Source of the DNA: Lineus longissimus
Taxonomy: Eukaryota; Nemertea; Pilidiophora; Heteronemertea; Lineidae
Length of the DNA stretch: 64,000 nucleotides
Reading direction: 5' to 3'
Assembly (NCBI RefSeq): GCF_910592395.1
Contig: NC_088316.1
Span: 2,544,001 to 2,608,000, forward strand
Each line of letters begins with the position of its first letter. Within the stretch, counting starts at the first letter, position 1. Position numbers and translations under genes: made by a program. Under the pieces are notes generated by a model, which had not been told where the DNA came from, did no database searches, and worked only from the letters and a program-made list of their open reading frames with translations. Positions 47,501-61,424 of the stretch are shown here, in pieces.

Positions 47501-50500
47501 TATTAATCAGATGCCAATACCGATCAAGGTTTGATGGCTGTTTTATTAGCTTGTTACTGCTTTTGTCATACGTCAACACATGACTTGCGTTGTTGTAGAG
47601 CCATCTCGAAAACAGCTCCACCCACTGGCATCAATGCATAGCAAACTACATCACAGAGCCGCACCTCCGTCTGCACATGAGTTGCGCAGTAGGCTTAATT
47701 GCGTAGGGCTGAAATTCCATGTCCGCTTGGAAACTTTCACCACGGATCTGTCAATGCGTGTGCTTTCCACTAAGATTGCTAGCAACCCCAACTGAACAAG
47801 ACTGGTAGACCACAACGTGTGTTGCTCAAGCAAGAAATATACTCCGATGGTAGAGTGGTCGGTAATCTAATCTGGCTCACGCAATCTGAGCACTATTGAC
47901 GCCCAATTAGCTTTTCGTATTGTGTTTGTGTTCCTATCATTTGAGGCAGTTTCCCTAAAGGGTCATCCCCGTGTACACATTCTCATATTTATGGCTTCAC
48001 ATACTGTTCCCAATGGGATTCTTTGTCAATCCAATTGTGTGCTGATAAGAGCCTTGGAGAGGGCATATGTCATATTTACCGTGGACTTCATTGACGGTTG
48101 ATATCCAAAGGAGCTCTAATAAGAGATCTCTCGAGGAGGTGACTGGAGACTGACGGATGTCATATAGACTCTTAAAGGAAGAGCCTCATTGGAAGCCATT
48201 TTGTGGATGTAGACCCAACATATCTCAAGCCCAAGTTGTTCCTTTTTCCTGTAAAAGAGCCCCGAAGACAAAACTCGGCCACTAGCTGTCCCTCAAAGGA
48301 TTCATCAGCGGAGGTGATAAATGAGGGATGCTCTAGTTGGCTTATTGATTGCTGCGGTAGGTTGTCCGGTTTGAGAGGTAATTTGAGAGCTGAAAGGTAA
48401 TTTAGACACCGGATGATCAAGTTAACGGCCCGAAGTACTTGGACGTAACGGAGGTATAAAGTATTCTTGACGTACCGCAGGGAGTTCCATGTTACTGACA
48501 ATGAGACGTCAAGTTGAGAAAGTCATCACTTTGATGGCAGCGTAAATGTCTTTGTTGTTGGTGGTTATTGGCTCTGGTGGCCATGAAAGTCATTTAATCC
48601 GTTTGGTAAAGGTCTATCGGATTTGCGGTCCCATTCAACCGAGCTGAAAGCTGGCTTGAGACTCCTTGGGGATGAGGGAGCCATGTTTATACCGTAAGAT
48701 GGGAACTCAAAGGCAGATGGCTGCACTCTTAGAAATAAAGGTTTTGAGCTGCTGACAAACCAAAGGTTTTTCGGTCAACAACACAAGGGCTTCCGATATG
48801 GCGGCTAGATCTTAGTCTCAGTACATTGATAAATCAATAAAGACACTAAAGAATCATGTACAATATGATCTTTCGATTATACTTGATTATAACTTGTTCG
48901 ATAATGCTCTTGTTTTCAAGTGCAAATTACACGAGGTCTCACTAGTTTGACAAAGGCTCATTATAATGGCCGCATCTTTCCTAGTCTTAGCGCATTAATA
49001 AATTGATGAGAGCACCAAAAAGAACCGTGTACGACATTCTCTTTCATTAGCCATTGATTACCACTTCTTTGATTTGCCGACACTCATTCCGTTCCCTCAT
49101 TATATCAAGCATTCAATCCATAGCCCGTTTCTTCAAGATTAATTTGCTTCGTTAGTGGTACACCCCGATCGGAATCGCCTCTAAATGATTTGCAAGAGTC
49201 CGTTTATAGTACCATTATAAATACAAAACCAGGATGCTGTGTGTGCCGTATCGGTCACTGATGGCGCTGCATCCAAAGTTAAATATGTGATATGATTGTG
49301 TCTATCGGCTAAGGACTTGAGCCACTGACAAAACTGTCGATGTGCTGTGTGTACACCTCTATCTTATTCAGCAAAAAATCAGGTAAAAAATGGGAAGTTT
49401 CATTTCGACACTTAGTAATTTTCACACTGTTTTGATTGATAAAAAACTGTTTTCCTTGTTTGGAATGCTGAAAAAGAGTGTTAGGGTTTGATTGATCCCT
49501 GTGACGGTCATTAAGAAGGACGCTTGTGCGCTGTTTCTTGCAAAAGGAATCTCATTGCGCCGATTTAGTAGCCGCACTGATTTGCCCTCCATCGGGGACC
49601 AGAACTAATTTGTTTAAGTTGTATATAAAACATAAAAAACTGCGCCTTACGTAAAATGTGACTTGATGAACGAGTTGTGATCAGATTACTCCACACAGGC
49701 AGTCTAAATGGTCATTTTGACGTGTTAATTAAATATCGGCCTATGAGAGACACGATCATCGATCTGAGCTATTTTCATCACCATCAATTCATCATCGACG
49801 CCGCCAGACGTATATTATTCATAAAAAAATCACCCGGGTTACATGTAGTCTTTTTACAATACCTTTCATCATGTTCATGTACACATTGAGTACGGCGAAA
49901 ATGTGTCTGCCAGCTTTCGCTAAGTTGTTGTTGATTAGAATAGATCTATAATGGCCTCAAAGTGTGCTAACATAAGAATCGTAAAGGCGATAGCTATATC
50001 TTGGCCTTGGGTGTCCCTCTGACTGTCAATAACGCCAATATATTCAAACCGAATACAGTGCAGTCCCGTGTGCTCAGTTTCTATCCCATATCAATACTGG
50101 GAAAGCAGGAACGTCGTAAAATAGACTACAAGGAATAGGAGGACCTAATTAAATTACTTAATGTGTTTGGAATATCCCGGCTCAGTGCATATATATCCGT
50201 TAACTTCGTGGAATAGCTCTTCCATTCGGCGAGGTTACCATGTGCAATTTGAACTCCAGTTGGTACAAAGCAAACATTTGCACTCGTTAAAATTGTTGCG
50301 GTAGAGACGGGGGTCGATGACTTTCCTCATGCCTTTTGAATAATCTGGCTAGCTCTGTATGTCCATCCAGACATACCTGCATTGGGTTCTGCATCATTTA
50401 GTCTTCTATATTGTGATGGAGCAAGCATACAAAGGCGTGGATACGCCGAGTATGAACCACGGATCCGTGTATGAACGTCACTTCGAATGAACCACTGCGG

Positions 50501-51971
50501 TTGCATGCTTGGCCCTTTCGCCTGATGAGAAGCAGGAACCCAATTACTGTCACAAAGAACCTTCGTCCGACCCTAGTGTTGGCTACGATCAGATGTAGTC
50601 CTGATAAGTCAAGAGTCAACAAGTCGCCTCACAAAACCATCACTTTGTCAGTTCATGTCACGTCCGAGTCGCGAGTTATAAGCAAAGACACGGAAAAGAA
50701 GACATACAATTCCCCCAGAGGCAGACGTCCATTTCTATAACGATCGGCCGTCTGTCATGAATGTTTCATTCACACGGGCGTGAGGAGAGTGGTGAATGGT
50801 GATGCGAAGGAAAAAGTCTTGTGATAGTGTGCAATGTAATACCCAACGCCAAGTGATGGGTATAAAAGGTCGCATTAAAGAGAACCTATGCGCAGTTACA
50901 TTGTACATGTAAAGCGTACAGCGCAACCTAATGGCCGATTGATTCACGTAGCGAAAAGATGGGTTTTTTCTGTGTAGCTGGGGTGTTTTAGTACATACTA
51001 CGTGCAACAGGAGAAATCATTAGACATTTCATCTTGCCGTTCCTTATTCTTTGGCATTGCGATAGGCATCTGTTCTCAATGATCTGCTGTTTGTCATGAA
51101 TGTTTCATACATACTGGATTGATGAGGAGGGTTTTGACGGCGATGCGGGGGGAGGGGCAGAATTCCGTGGAGAGTCTGACATTTAGTTATCCGGCTGGTG
51201 AAATTATGTTATGTGAATATCAACCGGGGCATAATCCTTCCCTTTAGTGAGACAGGGGAAATATAATACGGATGTCATCTTGCTCTGTCATTGTTGCTGA
51301 TAGATAGGAGGCCCGTCGACAAATAAACCGTTGAACCACAGTAACACCAGAGTCTTTCAAATACACTTGTGATACCTATCACACCCAATACTGCTATGAG
51401 TCGTTGTTTTTAGTATACTTCCGGCTGAATTCCGGGAACGAAAGAAAGGTCATTTTCCTGACTTCTTTCTCATTTTATATCCACCACGTTAAAGCTGATA
51501 CCTGTGGTATTAGTTTTGACCTTTGCTTTCAGCAGTGTTTTGTAAACAGAATAATTCATCTTGGAATTAGAGAGAGAAGGAATGTATTGTAGGCCTAAAG
51601 AGTGTCTCAATAAAAATGATGCATTTCCCCCCGAAGGCATGTAAAATAGGAGTGATGGATGTCATATAATGTAGATTCTTCTGTTAAGGAGCCATGACTG
51701 AGAGGGGAATATTCTTAAATCAGAAAGGAGGACATTCCATCACTCCGATTCATTGGTAGCAGATCAGCCTTACTTGGCGCTACAGCGTCGTATTCGGTCT
51801 CCACGGCTGCTGCGGACAGTCTCATCAATAATGCCAGCAGTATATGACGGTAATCGATTTCGAAATAAATGATGCGGGACACCCAGTCATACCGTTTCCA
51901 ACGACCTCGTGTAGTGTACAAATAAAGTAAAAGGACTGTAACAGCCTGCATCTCACACCTCAAGATAAGAG
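44534..51971. other. No gene seen; cyclase intron or intergenic
   Basis: AT-rich DNA with the (CAAAAA)n tract and a local duplication around GTCATGAATGTTTCAT (50752-50815 and 51090-51155). No continuation of the cyclase catalytic domain (VETIGDAYM) was found. Confidence 0.45.
45366..45455. repeat. (CAAAAA)n simple repeat
   Basis: A-rich run with C about every 5-8 bases on the + strand, a microsatellite or eroded poly(A) tail. It sits in AT-rich DNA and holds no gene. Confidence 0.85.
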
Positions 51972-54078
51972 CGCAGGCTGTACCATTGCTACTGAGCAGG
52001 CTGTACCATTGCTACTGAGCAGGCTGCACCATTGCTACTGAGCAGGCTGTACCATTGCTACAGAGCAGGCTGTGCCATTGCTACTGAGCAGGCTGTACCA
52101 TGGCTACAGAGCAGGCTGTGCCATTGCTACTGAGCAGGCTGTACCATGGCTACAGAGCAGGCTGTGCCATTGCTACTGAGCAGGCTGTGCCATTGCTACT
52201 GAGCAGGCTGTACCATTGCTACAGAGCAGGCTGTACCATTGCTACTGAGCAGGCTGTACCATGGCTACTGAGCAGGCTGCACCATTGCTACAGAGCAGGC
52301 TGTACCATTGCTACTGAGCAGGCTGTACCATTGCTACTGAGCAGGCTGCACCATTGCTACTGAGCAGGCTGTACCATTGCTACTGAGCAGGCTGTACCAT
52401 TGCTACTGAGCAGGCTGCACCATTGCTACTGAGCAGGCTGTACCATTGCTACAGAGCAGGCTGCACCATTGCTACTGAGCAGGCTGCACCATTGCTACAG
52501 GCAGGCTGTGCCATTGCTACTGAGCAGGCTGTACCATTGCTACAGAGCAGGCTGTACCATTGCTACTGAGCAGGCTGCACCATTGCTACAGAGCAGGCTG
52601 TACCATTGCTACTGAGCAGGCTGTACCATTGCTACAGAGCAGGCTGTACCATTGCTACTGAGCAGGCTGTACCATTGCTACTGAGCAGGCTGCACCATTG
52701 CTACAGAGCAGGCTGTACCATTGCTACTGAGCAGGCTGTACCATTGCTACAGAGCAGGCTGTACCATTGCTACTGAGCAGGCTGTACCATTGCTACTGAG
52801 CAGGCTGCACCATTGCTACAGAGCAGGCTGTACCATTGCTACTGAGCAGGCTGTACCATTGCTACAGAGCAGGCTGTACCATTGCTACTGAGCAGGCTGT
52901 ACCATTGCTACAGAGCAGGCTGTACCATTGCTACTGAGCAGGCTGTACCATTGCTACAGAGCAGGCTGTACCATTGCTACTGAGCAGGCTGTACCATTGC
53001 TACTGAGCAGGCTGTACCATTGCTACTGAGCAGGCTGCACCATTGCTTCAGAGCAGGCTGTACCATTGCTACTGAGCAGGCTGCACCATTGCTACAGAGC
53101 AGGCTGTACCATTGCTACTGAGCAGGCTGTACCATTGCTACAGAGCAGGCTGTACCATTGCTACTGAGCAGGCTGTACCATTGCTACTGAGCAGGCTGCA
53201 CCATTGCTACTGAGCAGGCTGTACCATTGCTACAGAGCAGGCTGTACCATTGCTACTGAGCAGGCTGCACCATTGCTACAGAGCAGGCTGTGCCATTGCT
53301 ACTGAGCAGGCTGCACCATTGCTACTGAGCAGGCTGTGCCATTGCTACAGAGCAGGCTGTACCATTGCTACTGAGCAGGCTGCACCATTGCTACTGAGCA
53401 GGCTGCACCATTGCTACAGAGCAGGCTGTGCCATTGCTACTGAGCAGGCTGTACCATTGCTACAGAGCAGGCTACACCATTGCTACTGAGCAGGCTGCAC
53501 CATTGCTACAGAGCAGGCTGTGCCATTGCTACAGAGCAGGCTGCACCATTGCTACTGAGCAGGCTGCACCATTGCTACAGAGCAGGCTGTGCCATTGCTA
53601 CTGAGCAGGCTGCACCATTGCTACTGAGCAGGCTGCACCATTGCTACAGAGCAGGCTGTGCCATTGCTACTGAGCAGGCTGTACCATTGCTACTGAGCAG
53701 GCTGCACCATTGCTACTGAGCAGGCTGCACCATTGCTACAGAGCAGGCTGTGCCATTGCTACAGAGCAGGCTGTACCATTGCTACTGAGCAGGCTGTACC
53801 ATTGCTACTGAGCAGGCTGTACCATTGCTACAGAGCAGGCTGTACCATTGCTACAGAGCAGGCTGTACCATGGCTAAAGAGCAGGCTGTACCATGGCTAC
53901 AGAGCAGGCTGTACCATTGCTACAGAGCAGGCTGCACCATTGCTACTGAGCAGGCTGTACCATGGCTACAGAGCAGGCTGTACCATTGCTACAGAGCAGG
54001 CTGTACCATGGCTAAAGAGCAGGCTGTACCTTGGCTACAGAGCAGGCTGTACCATTGCTACAGAGCAGGCTGTGCCAT
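51972..54078 (+). repeat. 23-bp minisatellite, about 91 units (2.1 kb)
   Basis: Unit GCAGGCTGTACCATTGCTACTGA. Three positions vary: TGTACC/TGCACC/TGTGCC, TACTGAG/TACAGAG, and CATTGC/CATGGC. Rare units have other changes, such as one lacking AG near 52500 and TAAAGAG near 53875 and 54013. Variant strings recur in order, suggesting duplication of multi-unit blocks. The unit has no stop in any + frame and 23 is not divisible by 3. All three frames therefore give the same permuted 23-residue peptide, and long frames here are not genes. Confidence 0.95.
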
Positions 54079-57000
54079 ATAGCACTGCATTTGACTTCAT
54101 ACAACATATACAATGCGTGTGCAATATGATGCCATGTAATTACATGTAGCATGCCGTCAACACACTTTTGAAAAAAATCTTTTTACCTTTCGTTGTTTTT
54201 CTGAAAAACCTCTAGTAGGTGCATATTCATGTCAGCTGAAAAACCCTGAAAGGGCAGTTAGACGAAAAGAGATCCCATACAATTATAGCTCTGACTAATG
54301 ACGATGTTGCTAAATGGGTACCACCGCCACTTACGCGATTAGATCTTGGCATTAGTATTCTATTGGCACAAAGGACGCTGTTTCGAGGTCAACTGCGATC
54401 AAGATATACTTGCAGCTATACGAGTCTTGACCTGAAGCTACCTTTGTGTTATGTTACGCCATTATCACGACACCACTATTATCCTACTATTACTACAGTG
54501 GTACAGTATATCATCAATTTTGAAAAATTGAGATTTTGAATTTTTTACGAATTTTCTTGTCACTCTTGTGTTCATTTGATACTTTTTACGAACATTATAA
54601 TTCATGTCAGTCTCCGTTAATTTACCGTCACCTTACACACGAAATGTTAAATTTTAAAATATTAAGTAATATTAAATAAGTAAATATTAAAAAAAATATA
54701 GAGTTCTAGCATTTTGGTTGGTTGATATTTGGACATATCTCTAGAATGAAAAAAGATTTTCATTCAATGTTTTTGCAGAAAGTCTTTGAATTGATCAGCA
54801 TAAAATCAGTTCTTGAATATTTCGAAGTAAATACTTCAAGATTTAAAAGAATTCTTCTTGATAATTTATTTTGAAATTGTAATATTTTTATGATATTTTA
54901 TTCGAGACTATAAAAATTCTTGCATTGGATCATTGAAACAACATGTCAGAGCAATACATGCCATGTTTATGAGCCAGAAATATCCAAGTTCTTCCATATA
55001 TTCAGGCAAATCGGGTGATTTTCAGGTAACTTTCCTACAGGAGTGTACAATGTGAGCTGGTTAATACATTTAGAGGTCCTGTCATTATATCAAAATCCGC
55101 AAGGCGATATCCAATCTTGGAGAGTATACCACCGTCTCCCAACCGATGCATTACTCATAACTTTCTAGCTAATCTAATAACTATAAACACGGCGTTTCGT
55201 TAAAGTTTCATAAGCCAATTGGCAGGGTGACTCCGGGGACATATCAACCGATTACCATGATCATGGTGATTACGGTGGGCCGCAGCACGTCTTATCCTGT
55301 TACTCCAAGTCTCACTGGGATGCACATGATGAAGGAATTGCCTCGTTGTGTAATAGTTAATGGACATCAGTTAGGTCAACGTTGAATTAACACCATGATA
55401 GAATGAGAACAAGGATGACCTGACAGTCTATAATAGACTTTCAGAGAAGCAAACACCAAGCACCTTCCCATTAAGCCCGACGTTTCATCGCCGTGTCTTT
55501 CTTGAATGCACTGACGTCGCCGATCATCGTTCCTTCTGATTGCATGGTTCCACCCAACAGCCTTTCCCGATCAGTGTGTATGGGAGTGGCCCGCACGTTG
55601 CCTCATGACCAGTTTATTATGATTAGTAATTTTGAAAAGAGTACCATTCGTTAAAAAATACCTAGCCATGTTCGACTTTTTTACCAAATTAATTTTGTTA
55701 TTCCTGATCTTTCCTCTCAACCTTCCTCTTAAACTTTCCCTTCAACCAAACATACCTGTATTTTCCTCGTGGAGGTATATTCTTGTATGTGTAGGTACAC
55801 GCGAAGTGTCGTTGTGGTACAAACTGCTTCTCAAGTGTATACCTATATGCACTTAAAGGCGTACGCTGTTCATTCAAATACATTTACTGTTGGTCCGATT
55901 ATATCTAGTTCCCATTTCTAACCCCAGGCGACGCCAATTGTTAGTCATAATGCATGGTACATGTATGCATGCTCAAACACCAGTGCGTGCATGATGTTTC
56001 CCGATTGCTGCGTGAGAGGCTATGTGCACACCAGGTCATAAAACTACAAGGTAAGTGTATTGTTTTAGTCATCGCCAATGTTTCAAAAATGGCCAGTTTC
56101 TGTGGTCCCGGCACGGCGGTGGCGTGTGACATTTTCAAGGAAACGACCACCAAAGTAAATAAACGCCGTAAAATGCCATCGGCGAATGCAACTACCGTCT
56201 GTATTTGCATGTCTCTCCTTAGATGAGACGTCAGATAAGCATCACATCTGCCGTAACCCTTCACAATAAGCCAGCCGTCTGCCTGACATCGCTTCTTCCC
56301 ACGCCTGGCACTGCAACGCGATGAAACCAATTACCGGATTTGCCATTAAGAACAAACAAGATTAGCTATGCGATCGCTTTGAGTGATTTGTTTCAAGAAG
56401 GGATTTTCTTCTCCTAATACGAAGGAATATGGAGCAATCTGTACGGCAGACATGCGCGCGTAATGTTGTCATACATTCACGAAACCACTTCACTTCGTCA
56501 CAGGGAAACAAATGAATAACGTGATCAACAAAGAACTGCGAAGCGATAAAAATAAGTTTAAGTTGCGCGCCTGGTGCTATTGTTTTTGTTGCAGAAGTGT
56601 CAAGAAGTGTAAATGCTTATTGCGCAATAATCTATGCATGTAATGAGATTAAATTAATTGGAAGCCAAAGTATCGATCTCAGCTAGTGGCAGAAATTTAG
56701 TAAAATTCAAATTTACATTTTTGGACTTACTCAATATCAAAAGTATGCAATCGTTTTTTATGTCACCCAGTACTAGCCCTCAGCCCAGGGTTCCGAACAC
56801 GACCTTATCAAGTTGTACTTCTACCCAATAAGGACTACATGCCCTGCGGCAGGAGCCATATCGCAGTAGCGTCTACCGATTTTCATAGAGCGATATACAT
56901 TGTTACTCTGACAATCAATATAGGTTATTTACAGTTCAAAGGAGGTGCATTATGTAGTTATTTGTAATGGTATGTAGCTTGGTTTTTCTGGCATGCTTAC

Positions 57001-58754
57001 ATTGTAAAGTAATGTTTGTTTGAGAAGAATGCGTCTATTTAAATGTGATATTCGAAAATTAGTGTCAGGAGATGTGCATTGTCCTATTCATTTGACTAAC
57101 GAATTTTATAAAGTGATATTGCTCATATCGTGGGTGTTCCGATCAGTTGACGCCCATGGCACAACCTTTGGTTTTCTCGTACGATCTTCAAGATAAAGGT
57201 TCTTTTTTGGAGAGACCTTTCAGGGTGTTTCCGCCAATACAAAGATGCATCCCTAGAGGAATTTCAGGAAAATCAAACGCCAGGTTTTTACAAGCTCAAA
57301 AACCTTTTCATTTATCTGAAATACCTCCAAAGGGTATATCGTTACCTGTTTTGGCTGAAAAAATATAAAAGATTTTCAACAGTTTTTATGTTTAAGGATG
57401 TGCTGTGTATTTACACTGTAACATAATATCTGTTTGAGAAGAAGGCTTACCTAACCTATACATGTACGTTCAAAAACATGTTTATAACGGAAATTATCAT
57501 AACCATAAACATAAGCAAAGCCTTACTGAAAATGGCTAAGTATGGAAAGTCATTACAATTAGTAATTTCCTTATCATAGCAGTGGCTGTACTTTTTTAAA
57601 TGTTCTCTCAAGAACCTGTCGACGATAAGTGGTTATCCCTGCAATTAACAAGGATATGACGCAGATAATTATGTTCTCCAAGAAGCACTCTAATCGTAGA
57701 AGGGCAATTACAGGGGAGTTTTTATATGGTGAAGTTGTTTTCTGTCGTTTTGGTCAAGATAAGTCCGAATTTGCTCTCATATTGAACTGAATCTTTTTGT
57801 GGCGCAATGACATCTCGCCGCTAGAAGCTATAACCGTCATGTGTAACTGGGGGCGGTTTCTGTCTGTAAACAAATGGCAAATGTGTTATTACATTTTCTT
57901 ATCGTTTCCGCTGCCTTGCTCTTGGGGGTGATGTTGGTACCAACCGCAAATGTCACCAACACCACGGGGAGAAAACCAACGGTCGGATATCAGACGCAAA
58001 GTTGAGAATCTGCTGTGTCAGCGAATTGCTAGCTTTAGGTCGAAATCTTTAGCTTTGGAAGTAAATGGGTTTGTTTTTCTTCTGTGAAGAATTCCCAAGA
58101 GAGGGGTGGGTCTACCAATTGTAATAGTATTGCGGTGTGATCTATCTCGTTAGTTTGTTAACTGCTTTGTTTTGAGGAACCAATTTTGTTAGTCCTCCCA
58201 CGGATCATCTTAGATACGGAAATGTCAATGTACACAAATACATACAAAATGTTTTATTTCGTTGCCATAGTTACTAGAATTAGAAACTCCTCATAGATCA
58301 ATAAAACACAAACTTCTAACAAATCAGACCATTAGTTCGCGCTCCATATCCCAAAATGCCTACAAAACATTTGCGAATGGACATTATACAGTATTTTGAT
58401 CGAAATCTTCTTCAGTGTGGGCTGGCTGGTATAAACTGCTGTAGTTATGCATCATCTGACCACGCTTGTTTGGTCTTTAATGCGGTTTGATCAATGAATA
58501 TGCCAAGCTTCTTTTTACAGTAACGGTTCTCTCGGAAAACCTAAAGCTAGATGCATGAAAAAGAACTCGACCAGACATCAGTGTGCATTGGTGTTCGATA
58601 CATGTATCACCGATCTATTATCTAGCTAGTTAGGGTCATACCAGCGACTTCTAGAAGTCCCTGATCATACTGAGAATGTAATATAACAAATGGCTGGGGT
58701 GTTGGGTTGAGGAACCACATCGAAGCTTACGGAGACAACCTTAGGAAAATGATT

Positions 58755-58930
58755 TTTCTTGAACCCATTACACTCAATGATTGTGATTCTGGGGTAATGC
58801 CAGTTTATAGTGAGTTTTTTCCTGAACCCATTACACCCAATGATTGTGATTCTGGGGTAGGCCCAATGGCAGGTGGTAGTGATTTCTTCCGGAACCCACT
58901 ACACCCTATGGTTGAGATTCTAGGATATGC
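58755..58930 (+). repeat. Degenerate tandem repeat, about 63-69 bp, 3 units
   Basis: Three units each starting GAACCCA.TACAC and containing ATGATTGTGATTCTGGGGTA or a diverged form, spaced about 63 and 69 bp. They stay open in one frame (86 codons from 58707) but show no other sign of coding. Confidence 0.6.
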
Positions 58931-59761
58931 CACACGTATAGTCATGGATATATCAAGGAGTAATTAGCTGGTCCAAAAAGCTCCCAAAAAAATCACTCGA
59001 TTTCTAAGTATGACATGTCAGCGCCTTCCCCTTCCTTGCCGACAATTGCAGCATACCCAGTACTCAACCTGTGCTTGTGTGATGTAGACATATCCAAGGC
59101 GAGCCATCTTGTATTTGTCGACTGGCAGCGTATGGAGACAATGCGGCTAAGACTCATACTGGCGAGCATAACTGATGGGTAATAAAGACTACGGGGGCTG
59201 CTTAGTGTCTGTAAGCTTGATGGACCACACAGTTCGGAGACAACCCTTTGACCTAAACAAATAAAATACGGTAGTACGTAAAGGTTAACACGACCAAAAA
59301 TGAAACTGATATAGGCTAAGCCATTGGTCGGAGTCTCTCATTTCTCAGTGGGTTGACGTTGACAAATGGACCAATGTTATTGAGTATCTTTTAGACTGTG
59401 AATTGATGTTGGGATATGAAACGTATGGAATATCGGCGCAAGTTCACCACGGTTGACCCTCCAGGCTGCTCAAGCGATAGTTAAATTCGATCAGATGTGA
59501 TACTTTTATTTGATTATTTGTTTATTCGTTCATTTATTGAAGATTGCTATATACAATGTACATGTAGCACAAACACCGTAACAGCAAAGGGAACGACTGA
59601 TGCGTCGAGAGGGCAGTTGTTAGGCTGCGTCTGATTTGGCCAGATAGGAAAATCAAATTCGACAGGTTAAAATTGGTTAACATAAACGGCATGATGCACA
59701 ACGGCAAGACGTCACCAATGTACAGGTATATAGTATCCATGACGAAAAATAATCAAGTCAA

Positions 59762-59927
59762 TTAATAGTCCTTCTGATCTAGCGTACAAGGTCATTTCCT
59801 TGCTCACCACAGCTAATTGATAGTCCTTCTGATCTAGAGTACAAGGTCATTTCCTTGCTCACCACAGCTAATTGACAGTCCTTCTGATCTAGAGTACAAG
59901 GTCATTTCCTTGCTCACCGCAGCTGTG
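59762..59927 (+). repeat. 55-bp tandem repeat, 3 units
   Basis: Unit TAGTCCTTCTGATCTAGAG plus TACAAGGTCATTTCCTTGCT and CACCACAGCTAATTG, repeated three times with only a few differences, so the triplication is recent. Confidence 0.9.
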
Positions 59928-60235
59928 TTCAAAGATGTATGCATAGTGCTGTGATACCATCGTGTGTGTCATATGCATCTTTGCGCAACAAGCGCGGAAA
60001 ATAATACCCGATCTCCCAAGCCGAAAATTACCATCGCCTATCAGTCAGAGAAGAAATTGGCGAAATGTCTATACGAATACTGATTAGGCTCCAGGGACAA
60101 AATGTATGTTTGGTTATGACTGTGTGAGAATAAAAAGCTAATAACAAGCTAATAAAACTCTCTTAAATTGTTACTTTGTTATCTTTTCTGATTTTGTTCT
60201 ATTCGGCGAGCGCTTGGAACAGCTGTATGTAGGAA

Positions 60236-60448
60236 ATGGCTTGCCTTCAAGAGATGATTGAGATGGGTGTACATCACGAAACAGTCACCTGTTTACCAGA
60301 CGAACGGAATGGCGTGCATTCCAAGATCGTTCGATATAACTCTGATGGCCGTCGAACAAGTGACATTCACACGTATGAGAGACAATTGCGCACCCCCGAC
60401 CTCATTCCCGAATGGAGTTACAGTTATCTCGTGATATATTCGAGTTAA
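60236..60448 (+). CDS. Unrecognised small ORF (70 aa)
   Basis: A 70-codon frame (MACLQEMIEMGVHHE, then HSKIVRYNSDGRR and LIPEWSYSYLVI) following an AG acceptor-like GTATGTAG. Composition is protein-like, but there is no family match and no neighbour to support it. Confidence 0.15.
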   Translation: MACLQEMIEMGVHHETVTCLPDERNGVHSKIVRYNSDGRRTSDIHTYERQLRTPDLIPEWSYSYLVIYSS

Positions 60449-60944
60449 TTCAATTGACGAACCTTTTCATATTCACATTCCGCCTGTATCTTTATGATAA
60501 TATTTTTTTGATTTAAAATTTGAACTCTGTGTAAGACGGTTATACACACATGTAACGAAGTCGTTTTCCTTGTCGTAGGTCGTCATCATCACGACTTGAA
60601 GTACTACTTCATTATTTCCGCTCTACGCGTTGATAGAGATTGTGGCGGCAGATATAAATTTTGTGTCAGTTCAGTTGACACGACTACATACTGTTTGCGT
60701 GCGTCGGCAAGGTACGAGACCGGCCAACCTGCTCACGTGCTATATCACCATCAGCTAGCCGCAAAGAAGAGCACACCAACCCAGAAAGTAGAACACAGAC
60801 ACTGGGCGTAAATCACGACAAACTGTGTGGCTTCATCTTGATAACAGCTCCTGGCGGTTATCGACCCTGAGCATGGCTGTCGGTGCAAAAACATAACCAC
60901 CGATATCTAGAAATCGGGAATGATTCTGCGGCCGCCATCGTCTA

Positions 60945-61419
60945 CAGGGCCGTATTTAACTTTTTTGTCCGAACAGGGCCCTCCCCCAGAAAAATTTGAA
61001 AATAAAAGTTCTGAAATGGCATTTTCCTGGCATTTGGAAGTGTGAATCAATAGTATTTTTACTCTAAAAAAGGACCACTTTTATGAAGTATTTTACGAAA
61101 ATACCACATTTGGACAGAAAATGTTAATTTTCATAGTTTTAATTGTGCAGGATACCGTTAACAAGCAATAACAAGCTAGTCTTTACCTAATGTTGCATCA
61201 TTGTGTATAACCATAGAAGACCAGGGTCAGGGCACTGGACTGGTCAGATTATAAGGGTTGCACCTGAGTTGGTAACATCTGCTATCCATATGCTGCTATC
61301 ATGCTGGTAAAGCTATGGCTAAGATTAGTTTATCTTTTTATTACTGTCTGAAAATTTTTTTTCAACATTTATTGCACAGGGGGGGCAGCTCCCCCCCCCC
61401 CCCTCTAAATACGGCCCTG
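60945..61419. mobile_element. hAT-like nonautonomous element with GTCTA duplication
   Basis: Termini CAGGGCCGTATTTA and TAAATACGGCCCTG are a perfect 14-bp inverted repeat. GTCTA is repeated at 60940-60944 and 61420-61424 as a target duplication. CAG.G at the tip and a short duplication fit hAT elements, though 8 bp is more usual. The 475-bp body has no long frame and ends with G-rich and C-rich runs (61379-61403) that can pair. Confidence 0.7.
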
Positions 61420-61424
61420 GTCTA

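Larger units (their letters stand above)
54079..60235. other. No gene seen; includes very AT-rich stretch 54490-54930
   Basis: Directly after the 23-bp array comes about 440 bp of strongly AT-rich sequence. The rest, apart from the small tandem repeats at 58.7 and 59.8 kb, shows no exon or element I can support. Confidence 0.45.

Noticed and set aside
51325-51350. Third SINE-like copy (ACCGTTGAACCACAG)
   Set aside because: Only about 15 bp match the core; too short to claim.
51972-54078. CRISPR-like array
   Set aside because: Repeats are contiguous with no spacers, and the DNA is eukaryotic.
51972-54149. Long repetitive reading frames (up to 138 codons) in the 23-bp array
   Set aside because: The unit lacks stops in every forward frame, so the frames are a by-product of the tandem repeat; no start context or splice partner.
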